Assembly (NCBI GenBank): GCA_947471745.1
Contig: CANJKZ010000544.1
Coordinates: 124,001-188,000 of the forward strand
DNA from: Closterium sp. Naga37s-1
Taxonomy: Eukaryota > Streptophyta > Zygnematophyceae > Desmidiales > Closteriaceae
DNA: 64,000 bases
Direction: 5' to 3'
Made by a program: the position numbers and the translations under genes. Of the stretch, positions 12,253 through 22,038 are shown in pieces (position 1 is the first letter of the stretch; each line of letters begins with the position of its first letter). A model generated the notes under the pieces. It worked only from the letters and a program-made list of their open reading frames with translations. It searched no databases and was not told the DNA's origin.

Positions 12253-12923
12253 TGCGAAGAGTCACTCTACACTGGGAGTTGGACAACGTTGGCGAAAGCA
12301 CGGGTGGTATGAGTGATCGTAGCGTTTGCTTGTGTTCTCACTACTTGCGTATTCACGGGGCAATTCGGCAAAAGTTTCACTAGCAAAAGGATTACACAAT
12401 TATGAAAAAAGCAGAAGCAACAATGACTACATCAGTGGCCTAGCAACCTAGCAGACAGGCGGGTCGACCGCCAACGCAGCAAGTCGGCGGCCTGCCAGCG
12501 CTGCTCGATGGCGGTCTGCCAGTGCAGCTCGATGGCGGCCTGCCAGTGCTACAAGTCGGCGACATGCCAGCGCTGCACCACGGTGACTTGCCAACGTTGC
12601 AGCAAGGCGGATTGCCAGCGTTGCAACCGTAGGTGACAGTTGCGCATGTGCACACCTACTTCGCAGGTGCATATAGGCGGTTAGCACGTTGTGTACCGCC
12701 CCGGACATTGGGCAGGTGCCAAGTCGCAGTGCCGACAGTTGCGCCTCAAGAGCCATGTTGACCTCGGGATACCACCCCGAGGTCGGCTTCGCCATAACTC
12801 CAGAGCAACGTCCGCGCACCCTCGAAGGACTTTGCCACCCTCCTGGTTACGCCGTCGACCAAGTAGTCCCTGTCGACTGGGTAATGCCCCCGGCGTCCCC
12901 AGGTCGGCGCCCACAAGTCGGCG
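12253..12923 (-). repeat. 3' LTR of element C, first part
   Basis: Homologous to 32478-33150, starting with the shared AGAGTCACTCTAC block. It continues at 20827-21018 beyond element B. Confidence 0.75.
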
Positions 12924-13055
12924 TGTCAGAAAGAACGAACGAGAATGAATGAAATAGCAAAGAGTTGGGTACAAGTACTAACCCTAATTGGGTTGTACCC
13001 CTTATGGGCTACCCCACTACAGCCTACATAATATAAGCTATACATAAGTTTGACA
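12924..13055 (-). repeat. Left (3') LTR of element B
   Basis: 132 bp ending TTTGACA. The minus-strand polypurine tract GCCTATGGGGGTG abuts it at 13056-13068. Confidence 0.9.
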
Positions 13056-13280
13056 CACCCCCATAGGCAAAGTGGGGGAGAACAAGTGGTCACAAGACCA
13101 GTCAAGAAAAGCAAAACAAGCTCAAGGTGGATCACAAAGTCACCACACAGTCCGAGCACAAGCAAAGGGCCACAAGGCCAGTTCACATGCAGAGTTATAT
13201 AAGAGAGCAAACAATACAGTGATCATACCCTAGAAAGTGCAAGCATGCTGATATATTTATAGATCACAATACAAGCAAAG

Positions 13281-16200
13281 TCAAGCAGTGAGCAAGTGAG
13301 GCAAAGTAGGCACAAGGCCTAACACAGTAGAGAAGCGTTGATGATCACCAGGCGGAAGTGCCTTGGTAAATATATCAGCATTGTTGGCCCTAGTGGCCAC
13401 GTACGCAAGACGAAGCTGGCCACGCTGCTGCAACTCTCGAGCAAGGAAGTATCGCAGAGCGATTTGCTTCGTTCTGTGCTCCAGTCTGTGCTCTTGACAC
13501 AAGGCAATCATGGCCTTGTTGTCTACGTACAGAACTGGAGGCAAACGAGGCTGCTCTCCCAAGTCGGTCAGCAGGTAGGTGAGCCAGCGTAGCTCCTGTG
13601 CAGCCATGGCCCCGGCGTAGATCTCAGCCTCACAACTGGAGCTGAGAACCGAAGACGAGCGGGTAGACCGCCAGGAAACAGAGCCGGAACCAAGGCTGAA
13701 GGTGTAACCCTGTGACGACCGCTGCATAGCTGAGTCGTCAACCCAGGAAGCGTCTGCGTGACCAGTGAGGACAACTGGACCCCGTCCTCCAAGCATGAGC
13801 CCCATGCCTGACGTACTGCACAAGTAGCACATTACCCTATTCGCAGCATTCCAGTGCACCTTTCGGTGCCTACCGGGAGCCACGTAGCGATCCAGAAGGC
13901 TGAGAGGGTATGCGAGGTCAGGTCGTGTGCATGTCATCAGGTACATGAGGCAACCCACAAGCTCTGGGTACGGACCACTCGGCTCTACGGACTCGTCCGA
14001 AGGTGGAGGCTGAGAGTGAGTGGCTGGTAGACAGAGGAGTGGGCTGTGGCGAGGAGAACTGGAAGCCGAAGCGCTGAAGGACCTGGTGCACCATGTGTGA
14101 CTGAGTTAGTGTGATGGTGCGCCGTGCTCTGTCCTGGGTGATCTGCAAGCCAAGATAGCTGCGCAGTTCACCCAGGTCAGTGCAGGTGTGTCTCTTCTGC
14201 AGCTCCGACTTCACAAGGGCCAGTGCCTCAGTGTCAGCAGTGGCAAAGACAAGGTCGTCGACGTAGACGAGGACGTAGAACGGCGGCAGCGAGGTGTCGG
14301 TGCGTAGAAACAGCGACGGGTCAACAGTAGCAGGAGCAAACCCAAGAGCCGCAAGTGTAGTCCTCAGTGTGTCGTGCCACTCGCGAGGTGCCTGGCGGAG
14401 ACCGTAGACTGGCCGCCGGAGGCTCCACTAAGTACCTGCAGGAAACGACTCAATGAAGCCAGGTGGGCGGCACAGCCAGATCTCCTCGTGCAGGCTGCCC
14501 TGCAGGAAAGCTGTGCTGAAGTCCAGAGAGTGCAACTCATAGTGACGCTGAGCAGCGACGTGCAGCAACACCCGAAGAGTAGTCATCTTTGGGGTGGTGG
14601 AGAAGGTCTGGAAGTATTCAACCCCCTGTCGCTGACTGAAGCCTCGAGCAACGTAATGCGCCTTGAAGACAGGCGGAGAACCCGACGGCCGCTTCACCCT
14701 GAAAATCCACATGCCATCGACTATGTTCGCCCCAGGTGGGGGAACCTCATCGACGTAGGTGCCTGTGGACTTCCAGGATGCCATCTCGGCATCCATGGCT
14801 GCCTGCCACTGAGAGGAGTAAGGACCCGTAATCGCCTCTGCGTAAGAGCGCGGGGTCGGGATGTCTGGTGCATCCGGGTCTCCCTCAGGGGCAAGCAGCA
14901 TGGAATCGAAATGAGGTACATCAGCTGCAAGACACTCAGAGTCCTCCTGCCTGTCCTCAAGGACGTCCGTGCCAAGAGCACACTCACCCTCGACAGACGG
15001 AGGACTGGCAGACACAGACTCAGCAACAAGAGCAGTGGCGTAGTCTAGACGACAGGCAGCAGCAAAGTCAAGCAGCTCAACAACAAGAGTAGACACAGCA
15101 GCAGACTCAAAGGAAGGGTCAGTGACAGCAGTGGCGAGGAGACGAGCGACAGTGGGACTGGCAGCACGAGCACGGTCAGACTCAGGATCAGGGACCTTAG
15201 GAAGAGAGGACTCAGGAGGAGGCGGCAGAGGAACACGCAGTGGAACAGAGGAAGGACGAAGTGCCATAGCGTGCGTGCCGGGGACAGGAGGGGGACGCGA
15301 ACGAGGAACGCGACGAGCAGTGCGAACATGCGAGACAGGACGAGACGCAGGCTCACGACGCTCTGTAAGACTGCCGGACTGCTCAGTGTAAGAAGAGGGA
15401 GCAGGCGGTGGAGAGGCCGGCTGCAACGGCAGCTGCGATTGGTCAGGCGGTGGACATAGGAGGGGAGGAGTAAGGCCAGTAGAAGACGGGACACCAAGAA
15501 CCTGCTGAAGCAGGGGAACGAAGTACGGTCGCGGCCGCACAGTATCTCCAGCACCTCCAGCTCCAGGGTCAACAGCTCCAGCTCCTGCAGCTCCAGCGCC
15601 TCAAGCTCCAGCGCCACCAGCGCCAGTGCCTTCAGCTCCAGCAGCTCTAGGCTCCGTAGGGTCTCCAGCTCCAGAACCCTCAACACCACCAGTCCCGGCA
15701 GCTCTAGTACCCCTGGTACGAGCACCTCCAGGACTAGTAGCCGCAGTACCTCCAGTACCACCAGCTCCAGCAGTAACTCCAGCACCTCCAGCTCCAGCAT
15801 CTCCAGCGCCTCCAGCTCCGGTAGCTCCACTCCGAAGGTGTGCGCGCCGAACAAACCACTCACGCAGCTGCTGCGGAGACAATCGCGGCAAAGTACCAGC
15901 AGGACCTCTAGACGAAGCATCACCTCGAGGCTCAGCACCCCCAGACTCCGCACCCTCTGACTCAGCACCTCCAGGATCAACACCCCCAGTCTCCACACCT
16001 GCAGGCTCAGCACCCCCAGGCTCCTCACCCCTAGGCTCAGCACCCCGAGACCCAGCACCCTCTGACTCCGCACCCCCTGGCTCCGCTCCCCCAGACGCAG
16101 CACCTGGAGCAGCTCCTGAGCCGACAGCTACCTAAACAAGCGCAGTACCATGGAGAGGGTCTACCTGAGACACACCCGAGGGAGCAGGACCCTGGGGCGG

Positions 16201-16314
16201 GAGGGGGTCTACCGGAGAAGGACCGGGATCAAAGAAGAGCGGCGGGGGCGGGGGAGAGGCAGAGCGGTAGGGGAAGAAACGGTAGAAGGGAACCGACTCG
16301 TCAAACGTGTCGTC
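13281..16314 (-). pseudogene. RT-RNase H and IN-RT linker of element B
   Basis: RT lies at 15540-14428 with the motifs NIVDGMWIFRVKRPSGSPP, QGVEYFQTF and LHSLDFSTAFLQGSLHEEIW. The frame hits TAG where the family has Gln (ThrGlnTrp), and the YVDD block follows in a shifted frame near 14250. RNase H is at 13958-13281 with HADASWVDD, CEAEIYAGAMAAQELRW and the C-terminal ADIFTKALPPGDHQRF. The linker between integrase and RT (about 15540-16140) is low-complexity Gly/Ala/Ser. Several frameshifts separate the pieces. The product would be the element's polymerase and RNase H. Confidence 0.85.
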
Positions 16315-16365
16315 CTAAGAGGGGAAGACACGGCGCGAGGTGGGGTGGTAAAACTGCCAGCCAGG

Positions 16366-16503
16366 TGTCAGAATCCCAACCACTAGACCATTGGGATAAA
16401 AGGGCTTGTTAAGTAGCGGGTCAGTGCGCCCATAACCCCCCAGGCCAACATGCCTGTAACCCTTCCCTAGGATCAATCGGGGATCACCAGTGGACCTCTG
16501 ACA
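16366..16503 (-). repeat. 3' LTR of the 345 bp element
   Basis: 138 bp. It contains TTTT on the minus strand at 16401-16398, a possible Pol III stop. Confidence 0.92.
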
Positions 16504-16539
16504 CCCCCCCGCACTGGGGTGCCCGAAGTGCACACACTG

Positions 16540-16597
16540 GGATTTGAACCCAAGACCTTCGCTCTGATACCATGTCAGTATCCCAACCACTAGACCA
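16540..16597 (-). promoter_or_regulatory. Candidate tRNA-type RNA polymerase III promoter (A and B boxes)
   Basis: On the minus strand TGGTCTAGTGG (16597-16587) fits the A-box consensus TRGYNNARNNGG within its 11 bases, and GGTTCAAATCC (16550-16540) fits the B box GGTTCRANTCC exactly. The 36 nt gap is normal for tRNA genes. The A box is in the LTR, the B box in the interior, and the primer site lies between them. Function is inferred. Confidence 0.65.
16561..16572 (-). promoter_or_regulatory. Primer binding site of the 345 bp element
   Basis: Minus-strand TGGTATCAGAGC, an exact 12-base complement to the usual plant initiator tRNA-Met 3' end, directly after the LTR. Confidence 0.88.
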
Positions 16598-16710
16598 TTG
16601 GGATAAAAGGGCTTGTTAAGTAGCGGGTCAGTGCGCCCATAACCCCCCAGGCCAACATGCCTGTAACCCTTCCCTAGGATCAATCGGGGATCACCAGTGG
16701 ACCTCTGACA
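16573..16710 (-). repeat. 5' LTR of the 345 bp element
   Basis: 138 bp, one mismatch to the other copy. Its last 25 bases carry the A box. Confidence 0.92.
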
Positions 16711-18247
16711 CCAGGCGCGTCAGGGACAAAGCCAAGGAAGACGCAAGGGATAGCACGGGCGGAGAGCTTGTCCGCGGACGTATCGCGAACAAAGGCACGA
16801 GATCCCCAGACCCGGAACACCGACGCATCGCCGACCTTCCCCGTCCAACACAGTGTGGGCGAGGTCTCCGGCAAGGAGACACGGGGCCAGAGGTTGAGCT
16901 GATGCGCAGCGTACCGGACCGCAAACGGCCACAGAAAATGGGGAGCAGCCGCATGGATCATGGAGGTACGAGCGACCTCCATGACTAAGCCAATGCGGCG
17001 CTCAGCAATCCCATTTGCTGAGGGGAGTCCGGAAGCGTGAACGACTGGAGAATGCCCTCCCCACGACAAAAGTCCCGCAAGAGGTTGGAGGAGAACTCAC
17101 CACCTCTGTCAGAGTGCAGACGTAGGACAGGAAGGTCCTGGCCGAACCGCTCGCTTAGCTGGAGACGGACCAGCAGAAAGTAGCGCTCGCGGCCTTGTCC
17201 ACTGACACGGGCTGGGCCCCACACATCCATGTGGAGGGTCTGCAGGGGAGCAGTCGTCGGGGGAAACAAGGAGGAGTGAGGAGCGGCGCGCTGCCGCCCC
17301 TCGACGCAAGGAAGGCAGGGCGGGGCAGGCGAGGGCGGTAAGGGAGGCAGAGACCTGGGGAGACCAGAGACAAGGAGACGGGAGTGCATGCCACGAAGGC
17401 GTGGCAGGGAGGGGTGACCCAAGCGGTGGTGCCACAGAAGAGTCTGGTGCAACAGGAGGCGACACGAGCAAGAGGCGGCTACCTGACTTGAGGCGGACAC
17501 CTGAGCAGACGCAGCTACCCGAGGAGGCTCGGTAGCGAGTGTGTACAGACTCGACCCTGGCCGGCGAGTGAACGTGGCCAGGTGACACCCCGTCCGTGTG
17601 CACATGCAGATCGACACACGCTGACCCCCTGAAGTGGTGGTAGTGACCAGCGCATCCTGAAGGGCAGCGGTACTCACCAAGTTTGTAGAGAACAAGGGGA
17701 GGTGAAGACCTGACAGTAAGCCGGACGGAACCGCCAGACACGGGAGGACAGTGGAGTAACGGGCCACGACCGGGCCCCTAGAGGGGTCAGCCAGTCGGAC
17801 CGGGACAGGTGCAGAGAGAGGAGTGAGAGTGGCGCTGTCACGAAAGAAACAAGCAGAGGCGCTTGAGTCCAGCGTGAGGGTGTGCAAGGCCTGAGCAGGC
17901 GCAGAACCAGGGAGAGTACCAGACTCACTAGCACCTAGAGCAGTAGCAGCTATACCTGGGTCAGGCGGCACACACCGGTAACAGTCACCCTTAGCACTAA
18001 CAGACAAAGCATACATAGCAGAAAGAATAGCATCAAAGTCTAGGTCAAAGATAGTAATCCTGGACGTAAGCAGATAAGCCCAGCGAGGGAGCTCGGCGTC
18101 ATCACCAAACTCAGCACGCCAAGCGTCGTCGAGGCGGGAGAAGCAGCGGTGCTGAGTGTGGAGCCGCCCACAAGTCTGACCAGCACGGTCACCCGTGCGA
18201 ATGACATATGGGCAGCTACCACTACCCCCAGACGCCCCACGCCGCAA

Positions 18248-19305
18248 AAACCACTCACGAAGATGCTGGGGCGACTGGGTCTTGCTGCGACGCTGCTGCT
18301 GCTGACGCTGACCACCTCCAGAACCAACATGCCGAGCGCCAGTCCCACCGACGCCAGTCCCACCGCCACCACTGCCGCCATTCCCACCGCTGCCTCCACC
18401 GCCGCCACCAGAACCCCCACTCCCTCCACCAGTTCCACCGCCGCCACCACCCCCACTGCTGCCCCCACCACTACCCCCGCTGCCACCTCCTCCACCACCG
18501 CTGCCACCTCCACCACCCCTGCCACCCTTGCCCTTGCTGCTGCGGCGCTTCGCACTAGCAGAAGCAGCCCCAACGTCCTCAGCAATAGAGACGTCTGCAG
18601 CAACAGCAGAGGCATAGGAGGGGGCAAGGGGGAAGGGGGAGCACCCCTCAAAGAAGGGCGGGCGCGGAGTGCCATGAGCAGCACCTACAGCAACCGCACT
18701 AGTCTCAGCGGCGAGGAGATGCTGCTCGAGGAGTCAACAGTGAGGGAGGTGGGGTCAATGGAGAGAAAGTGGTCCCTGACAAAGGGAAGAGAGTCAGGGA
18801 GGCGAGTGACTATGAACTAGAGGGTGATGAACATCGGGGGCAGGTTCCTGTCAAGGAACTGAGCGGGGGCGGCAGCGCGGTAGCGAGCGTCGCTAGCGCG
18901 AAGGTGGGAAATGAGGTCCTTGACTGTGGCAAAGGCGGACAGCTCGGGGAACAGGTAGGGCAGAAGCAGGCGGCCTAGAGCAGCAGTGGCAGGGGAGGAG
19001 TAGCGAGCGACTACAGCGTCGTACAGTGCCTGTGCGGTCCTGTGCTGTCCGAAGTGAGCGCATTCGGCTAACGGCAGGTGTTTGCGAATGGCTAAGCGGG
19101 CAACAGCGTCGCGAGAAAGCCACCGTGAGTGAGTCGCACTGTCAGCTGTGGCGGGAGGGGCAGTAGTGGCACCGGACACGTGGTCAAACAGTGAAACGCT
19201 GTCCTTAATATCGCTCAGTAGGTACAGCTGCAGGTCGTCGAGCCACGTGTCGAACTGCACCGGTGTACCCTCATGGTCGAACGCGAGAACTCGAAGCGAG
19301 GCCAT
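18248..19305 (-). pseudogene. gag of copia element B
   Basis: The ATG at 19305 begins MASLRVLAFDHEG, the same N-terminus as element E gag. The blocks DTWLDDLQLYLLSD, SLFDH and LYDAVVARYSSP follow, as far as the LYFIVTR motif, where TAG replaces the Tyr codon (18819-18817). The rest is in other frames and ends in a Gly-rich tail. It would form the nucleocapsid. It cannot make full-length Gag without suppression. Confidence 0.85.
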
Positions 19306-19319
19306 AGTGGCACAGTAAG

Positions 19320-20673
19320 CAGGAGCAGCAGTAGCAGCATAGGCAGAGAGGCCTGGGGCCTAGGGGCCGAGGGGCCAAACACGTAGGGGCCTAGGGGCCG
19401 AGGGGCGGGGCGGAGGGGCCTAGGGGCGGGGCCGAGGGGCGGGGTGGAGGGGCCTAGGGGCGGGGCCGATGGGCCTAGGGGCCGAGGGGCCAAACACGAA
19501 GTGGGGGGGAGGGGCCGAGATGCCAAGGGGCCGTGGGGCGTGGGGCCCAGGGGCCGAGGTGCCGAGGGGCCTAGGGGAGGGGCCGAGGGGCCAAGGGGCC
19601 GAGGGGCCTAGGGGCTGAGGGGCCAAACACGAAGTGTGGGGGGCCAAGGGGCCAAGGTGCCAAGGGGCCGAGGGGCGTGGGGCCTAGGGGCCAAGGTGCC
19701 AAGGGGCCTAGGGGAGGGGCCGAGGGGCCAAGGGGCCGAGGGGCCAAACACGAAATGGGGGGCCAAGGGGCCGAGGGGCCAAGGGGCCGAGAGTTGGGGC
19801 CGAGGGGCCTAGGGACCTAGGGGCCGAGGGGCCAAACACGAAGTGGGGGGGGGGGGGGGGCAAGGGGCCGAGGTGCCAAGGGGCTGAGGGGCGTGGGGCC
19901 TAGGGGCTGAGGGGCCGAGGGGCCTAGGGGCGGGGCCGAGGGGCCTAGGGGCCGAGGGGCCACAGCTAGGGGCGACGGGTCGACTGGGGCCGAGGGGCCG
20001 AGAGGCCGCGACTAGAGGCGACAGGGCGACGGGTCGCGGCTAGGGGCGTCGTGTCGCGAGGGGCCACGGGGCCGAAGCTAGGGGTGACGGGGCCAGGGGT
20101 CGCAGCTAGGGGCGGCTGGGCGACGGGGGCCGAGGGGCCGCGGTTAGGGGCGACGGGGTCAACGGGGGCCGAGGGGCCGCGACTAGGGTCGACGGGGCCG
20201 AGGGGCCGCGGCTAGGGGCGGTGGTCGCGAGGGGCCGAGGGGCCGCGACTAGGGTCGACGGGGCCGAGGGGCCGCGGCTAGAGGAGGCGGTCGCGAGGGG
20301 CCGAGGGGCCGCGACTAGGGGCGACGGGGCGACGGGTCGCGACTAGGGGCGACGGGGCGACGGGTCGCGGCTAGGGGCGACGGGGCGACGGGGGCCGCGG
20401 GGCTGAGAGCTAGGGGCGACGGGGCCAAGGGGCCGCGGCTAGGGGCAACGGGGCCAAGGGGCCGAGGCTACGGGGCGACGGGGGCCGCGGGGCCGAGAGC
20501 TAGGGGCGACGGGGGCCGCGGGGCCGAGAGCTCAGGGCGACGGGGCCAAGGGGCCGCGGCTAGGGGCGACGGGGCCAAGGGGCCGGGCTAGGGGCGACGG
20601 GCCGGGGCCTATGGGTCGCGAGGGTGGCTAGCAGGGCAGCAGGTGGTGGGGCCAAAAAACGGTCATAGAAGGG
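19320..20673 (-). repeat. GC-rich tandem repeats in leader of element B
   Basis: Over 1.3 kb of imperfect units such as ggggccgaggggcctag and gcgacggggcgacgg between primer site and gag ATG. The unit differs from the leaders of A, D and E. Confidence 0.85.
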
Positions 20674-20689
20674 ACCTGCTCTAAAACCA
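20674..20689 (-). promoter_or_regulatory. Primer binding site of element B
   Basis: Minus-strand TGGTTTTAGAGCAGGT next to the LTR end; initiator-Met type with mismatches. Confidence 0.75.
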
Positions 20690-20821
20690 TTTCAGAAAGA
20701 ACGAACGAGAATGAATGAACTAGCAAAGATTTGGGTACAAGTACTAACCCTAATTGGGTTGTACCCCTTATGGGCTACCCCACTACAGCCTACACAATGT
20801 AAGCTATATATAAGTTTGACA
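20690..20821 (-). repeat. Right (5') LTR of element B
   Basis: 132 bp, closely matching 12924-13055. Confidence 0.9.
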
Positions 20822-20826
20822 CGGCG

Positions 20827-21018
20827 CCCTTAGGTTGAAGTCATCGGCCGACCTCCCTCGTCGGCGGCTTCGGAGTGGTGGTGTGGAAGTCGACCAAGTC
20901 TGTCGACTTGCTCGCCCAGGTCGGCATCGACCACTGCAGGCAACCGGCTGCACCTCCTGCGCACCAGACTGCGAAATCGGCTTCGCCCAAGTGAAATCGG
21001 CCAACTTTCTCGTCAACA
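20827..21018 (-). repeat. 3' LTR of element C, second part
   Basis: Continues the LTR interrupted by element B. It ends CTCGTCAACA like 33324. A minus-strand polypurine CCGGGGAG abuts it. Confidence 0.7.
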
Positions 21019-21149
21019 CTCCCCGGCCGAGCTCACGCTTGGGCACCCACACGGAAGGTCTCAAAGATCACGGACAAAGGTCGTTGTCGGCGTGCACCTA
21101 CAGCACAACACACCATTCATTGCACCAGCTGTGCAGAAGGGCACGGCGC

Positions 21150-21619
21150 CTACTGCTGCTCATCGTCGTCACCATCGCCGACGTCGGCCACGCGCACTAG
21201 GCCGATTGCAACGGAGCTTTGGTTGAAGGCCGGAATGTGCAGCGCCTTCGTTAGGAAGTCGGCTGGCTGCTTGGAGGTCAGGATGTACTGCAGCACGAAC
21301 TTCCCATGCTTCACCATCTACTGCAGCCAGGCGTAGCGTCGCTCCATGTGCTTGAGGTTGCCCTTCAGCCCCAAGCCATCGGCGACCGCAATGGCCAAAT
21401 TGTTGTCCACGTGCAAGGCGGTCGGCGTCTCAGCGTCCAGCACCTGGAACTCGGCGAGGAGGAAGCGAAGGCGGCGTGCCCCCTTTCCGACTTCAGTGGC
21501 CGCGATGTACTCCGACTCGGTTGACGACAGCATCATGCACTTGATGCACTGGCTCGTCCAGCAGATGGCGGCCCCGCCGAAGACGAAAATGTAGCCGCTC
21601 GTGCTACAGCTGTACCGTC
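21150..21619 (-). pseudogene. RNase H C-terminal part of element C
   Basis: The minus frame 21536-21318 reads MLSSTESEYIAATEVGKGA, then LHVDNNLAIAVA and HMERRYAWLQ. It continues past one stop with MVKHGKFVLQYILTSKQPADFLTKAL. These are the copia RNase H blocks (ESEY, DN, ADxxTK). The upstream part lies beyond element D at 27936. It would degrade RNA in RNA-DNA hybrids. Confidence 0.8.
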
Positions 21620-21749
21620 TGATAGAATGTGAGCGAATGAATGACTGAACTAGAAAGCAGGTGGGTACAAGTAGGAAACCAAAAAGTGTTGTACCCTGTA
21701 AGGACTACCCCACTACAGCCTAAACAGACTATAGCATATAAGTTTGACA
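21620..21749 (-). repeat. Left (3') LTR of element D
   Basis: 130 bp, TGATAGAATG...TTTGACA, with polypurine tract CCTATGGGGGTG (minus) adjacent at 21750. Confidence 0.9.
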
Positions 21750-22038
21750 CACCCCCATAGGCAAAGTGGGGGAGAACAAGAGGTCACAAGACCAGTCAAG
21801 AAAGGCAAAGCAAACTCAGGGTGGATCACAAAGTCACCACGCAGTCTGAGCACAAGCAAATGGCCACAAGGCCAGTTCACATGCAGAGTTATATAAAGGA
21901 AAACAAACAATACAGTGAACACAACCTAGCAAGTGTAAGCATGCAGGTATATGTCTAATGTGTACAGTACAAGCAGAGTCAAGAAGAAAGCAAGTGAGGC
22001 ACAGTAGGTACAAGGCCTAACACAGTACAGAAACGCTG

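Larger units (their letters stand above)
16366..16710 (-). mobile_element. 345 bp TRIM/SMART-like LTR element with Pol III boxes
   Basis: Two 138 bp direct repeats (16366-16503 and 16573-16710) both run TGTCAG...CTGACA and differ at one base (A/T at their seventh position). The TSD CCAGG occurs at 16361-16365 and 16711-16715. The 69 bp interior has a perfect TGGTATCAGAGC primer site (minus) against the right LTR and a purine run GCGGGGGGG (minus) against the left LTR, so the element reads minus. It has no coding capacity. It interrupts the integrase of element B between codons of a conserved Gly-Trp. The near-identity of its LTRs marks a recent insertion. Confidence 0.93.
16315..18247 (-). 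pseudogene. Zinc motif, protease and integrase of element B
   Basis: A frame from 18247 to 16985 holds the CX13CX3HX4C candidate zinc motif (CPYVIRTGDRAGQTC...HTQHRC), protease with LDSSAS (the usual DSGA is altered to DSSA), the GAG-pre-integrase HHRLGHPSL, and integrase with HSDRGGEF. An in-frame deletion removes the first part of the integrase core after YFLLV. The rest of the integrase (17069-16716) continues in another frame to DAPG. There a 345 bp element interrupts it, and it resumes at 16365 with WQFYHPTSRR, ending at a TAG (16317-16315). Confidence 0.85.
12924..20821 (-). mobile_element. Ty1/copia element B, degenerate
   Basis: 132 bp LTRs at 12924-13055 and 20690-20821 flank a minus-strand copia. 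The TSD CGGCG occurs at 12919-12923 and 20822-20826. The right LTR begins TTTCAG where the left has TGTCAG. Order of parts on the minus strand: LTR, primer site, 1.37 kb GC-rich leader, gag, protease, integrase, linker, RT, RNase H, polypurine tract, LTR. Frameshifts, stops and an integrase deletion make it non-autonomous. A 345 bp mini-element (16366-16710) is inserted near the integrase C-terminus. Confidence 0.92.

Noticed and set aside
11747..12383. His/Thr and Cys/Val open frames
   Set aside because: Translation of a CA/TG microsatellite.
16540..16612. A functional tRNA gene
   Set aside because: Boxes and spacing fit, but the acceptor and anticodon stems do not pair and the sequence is split by the LTR end; a Pol III promoter is the better reading.
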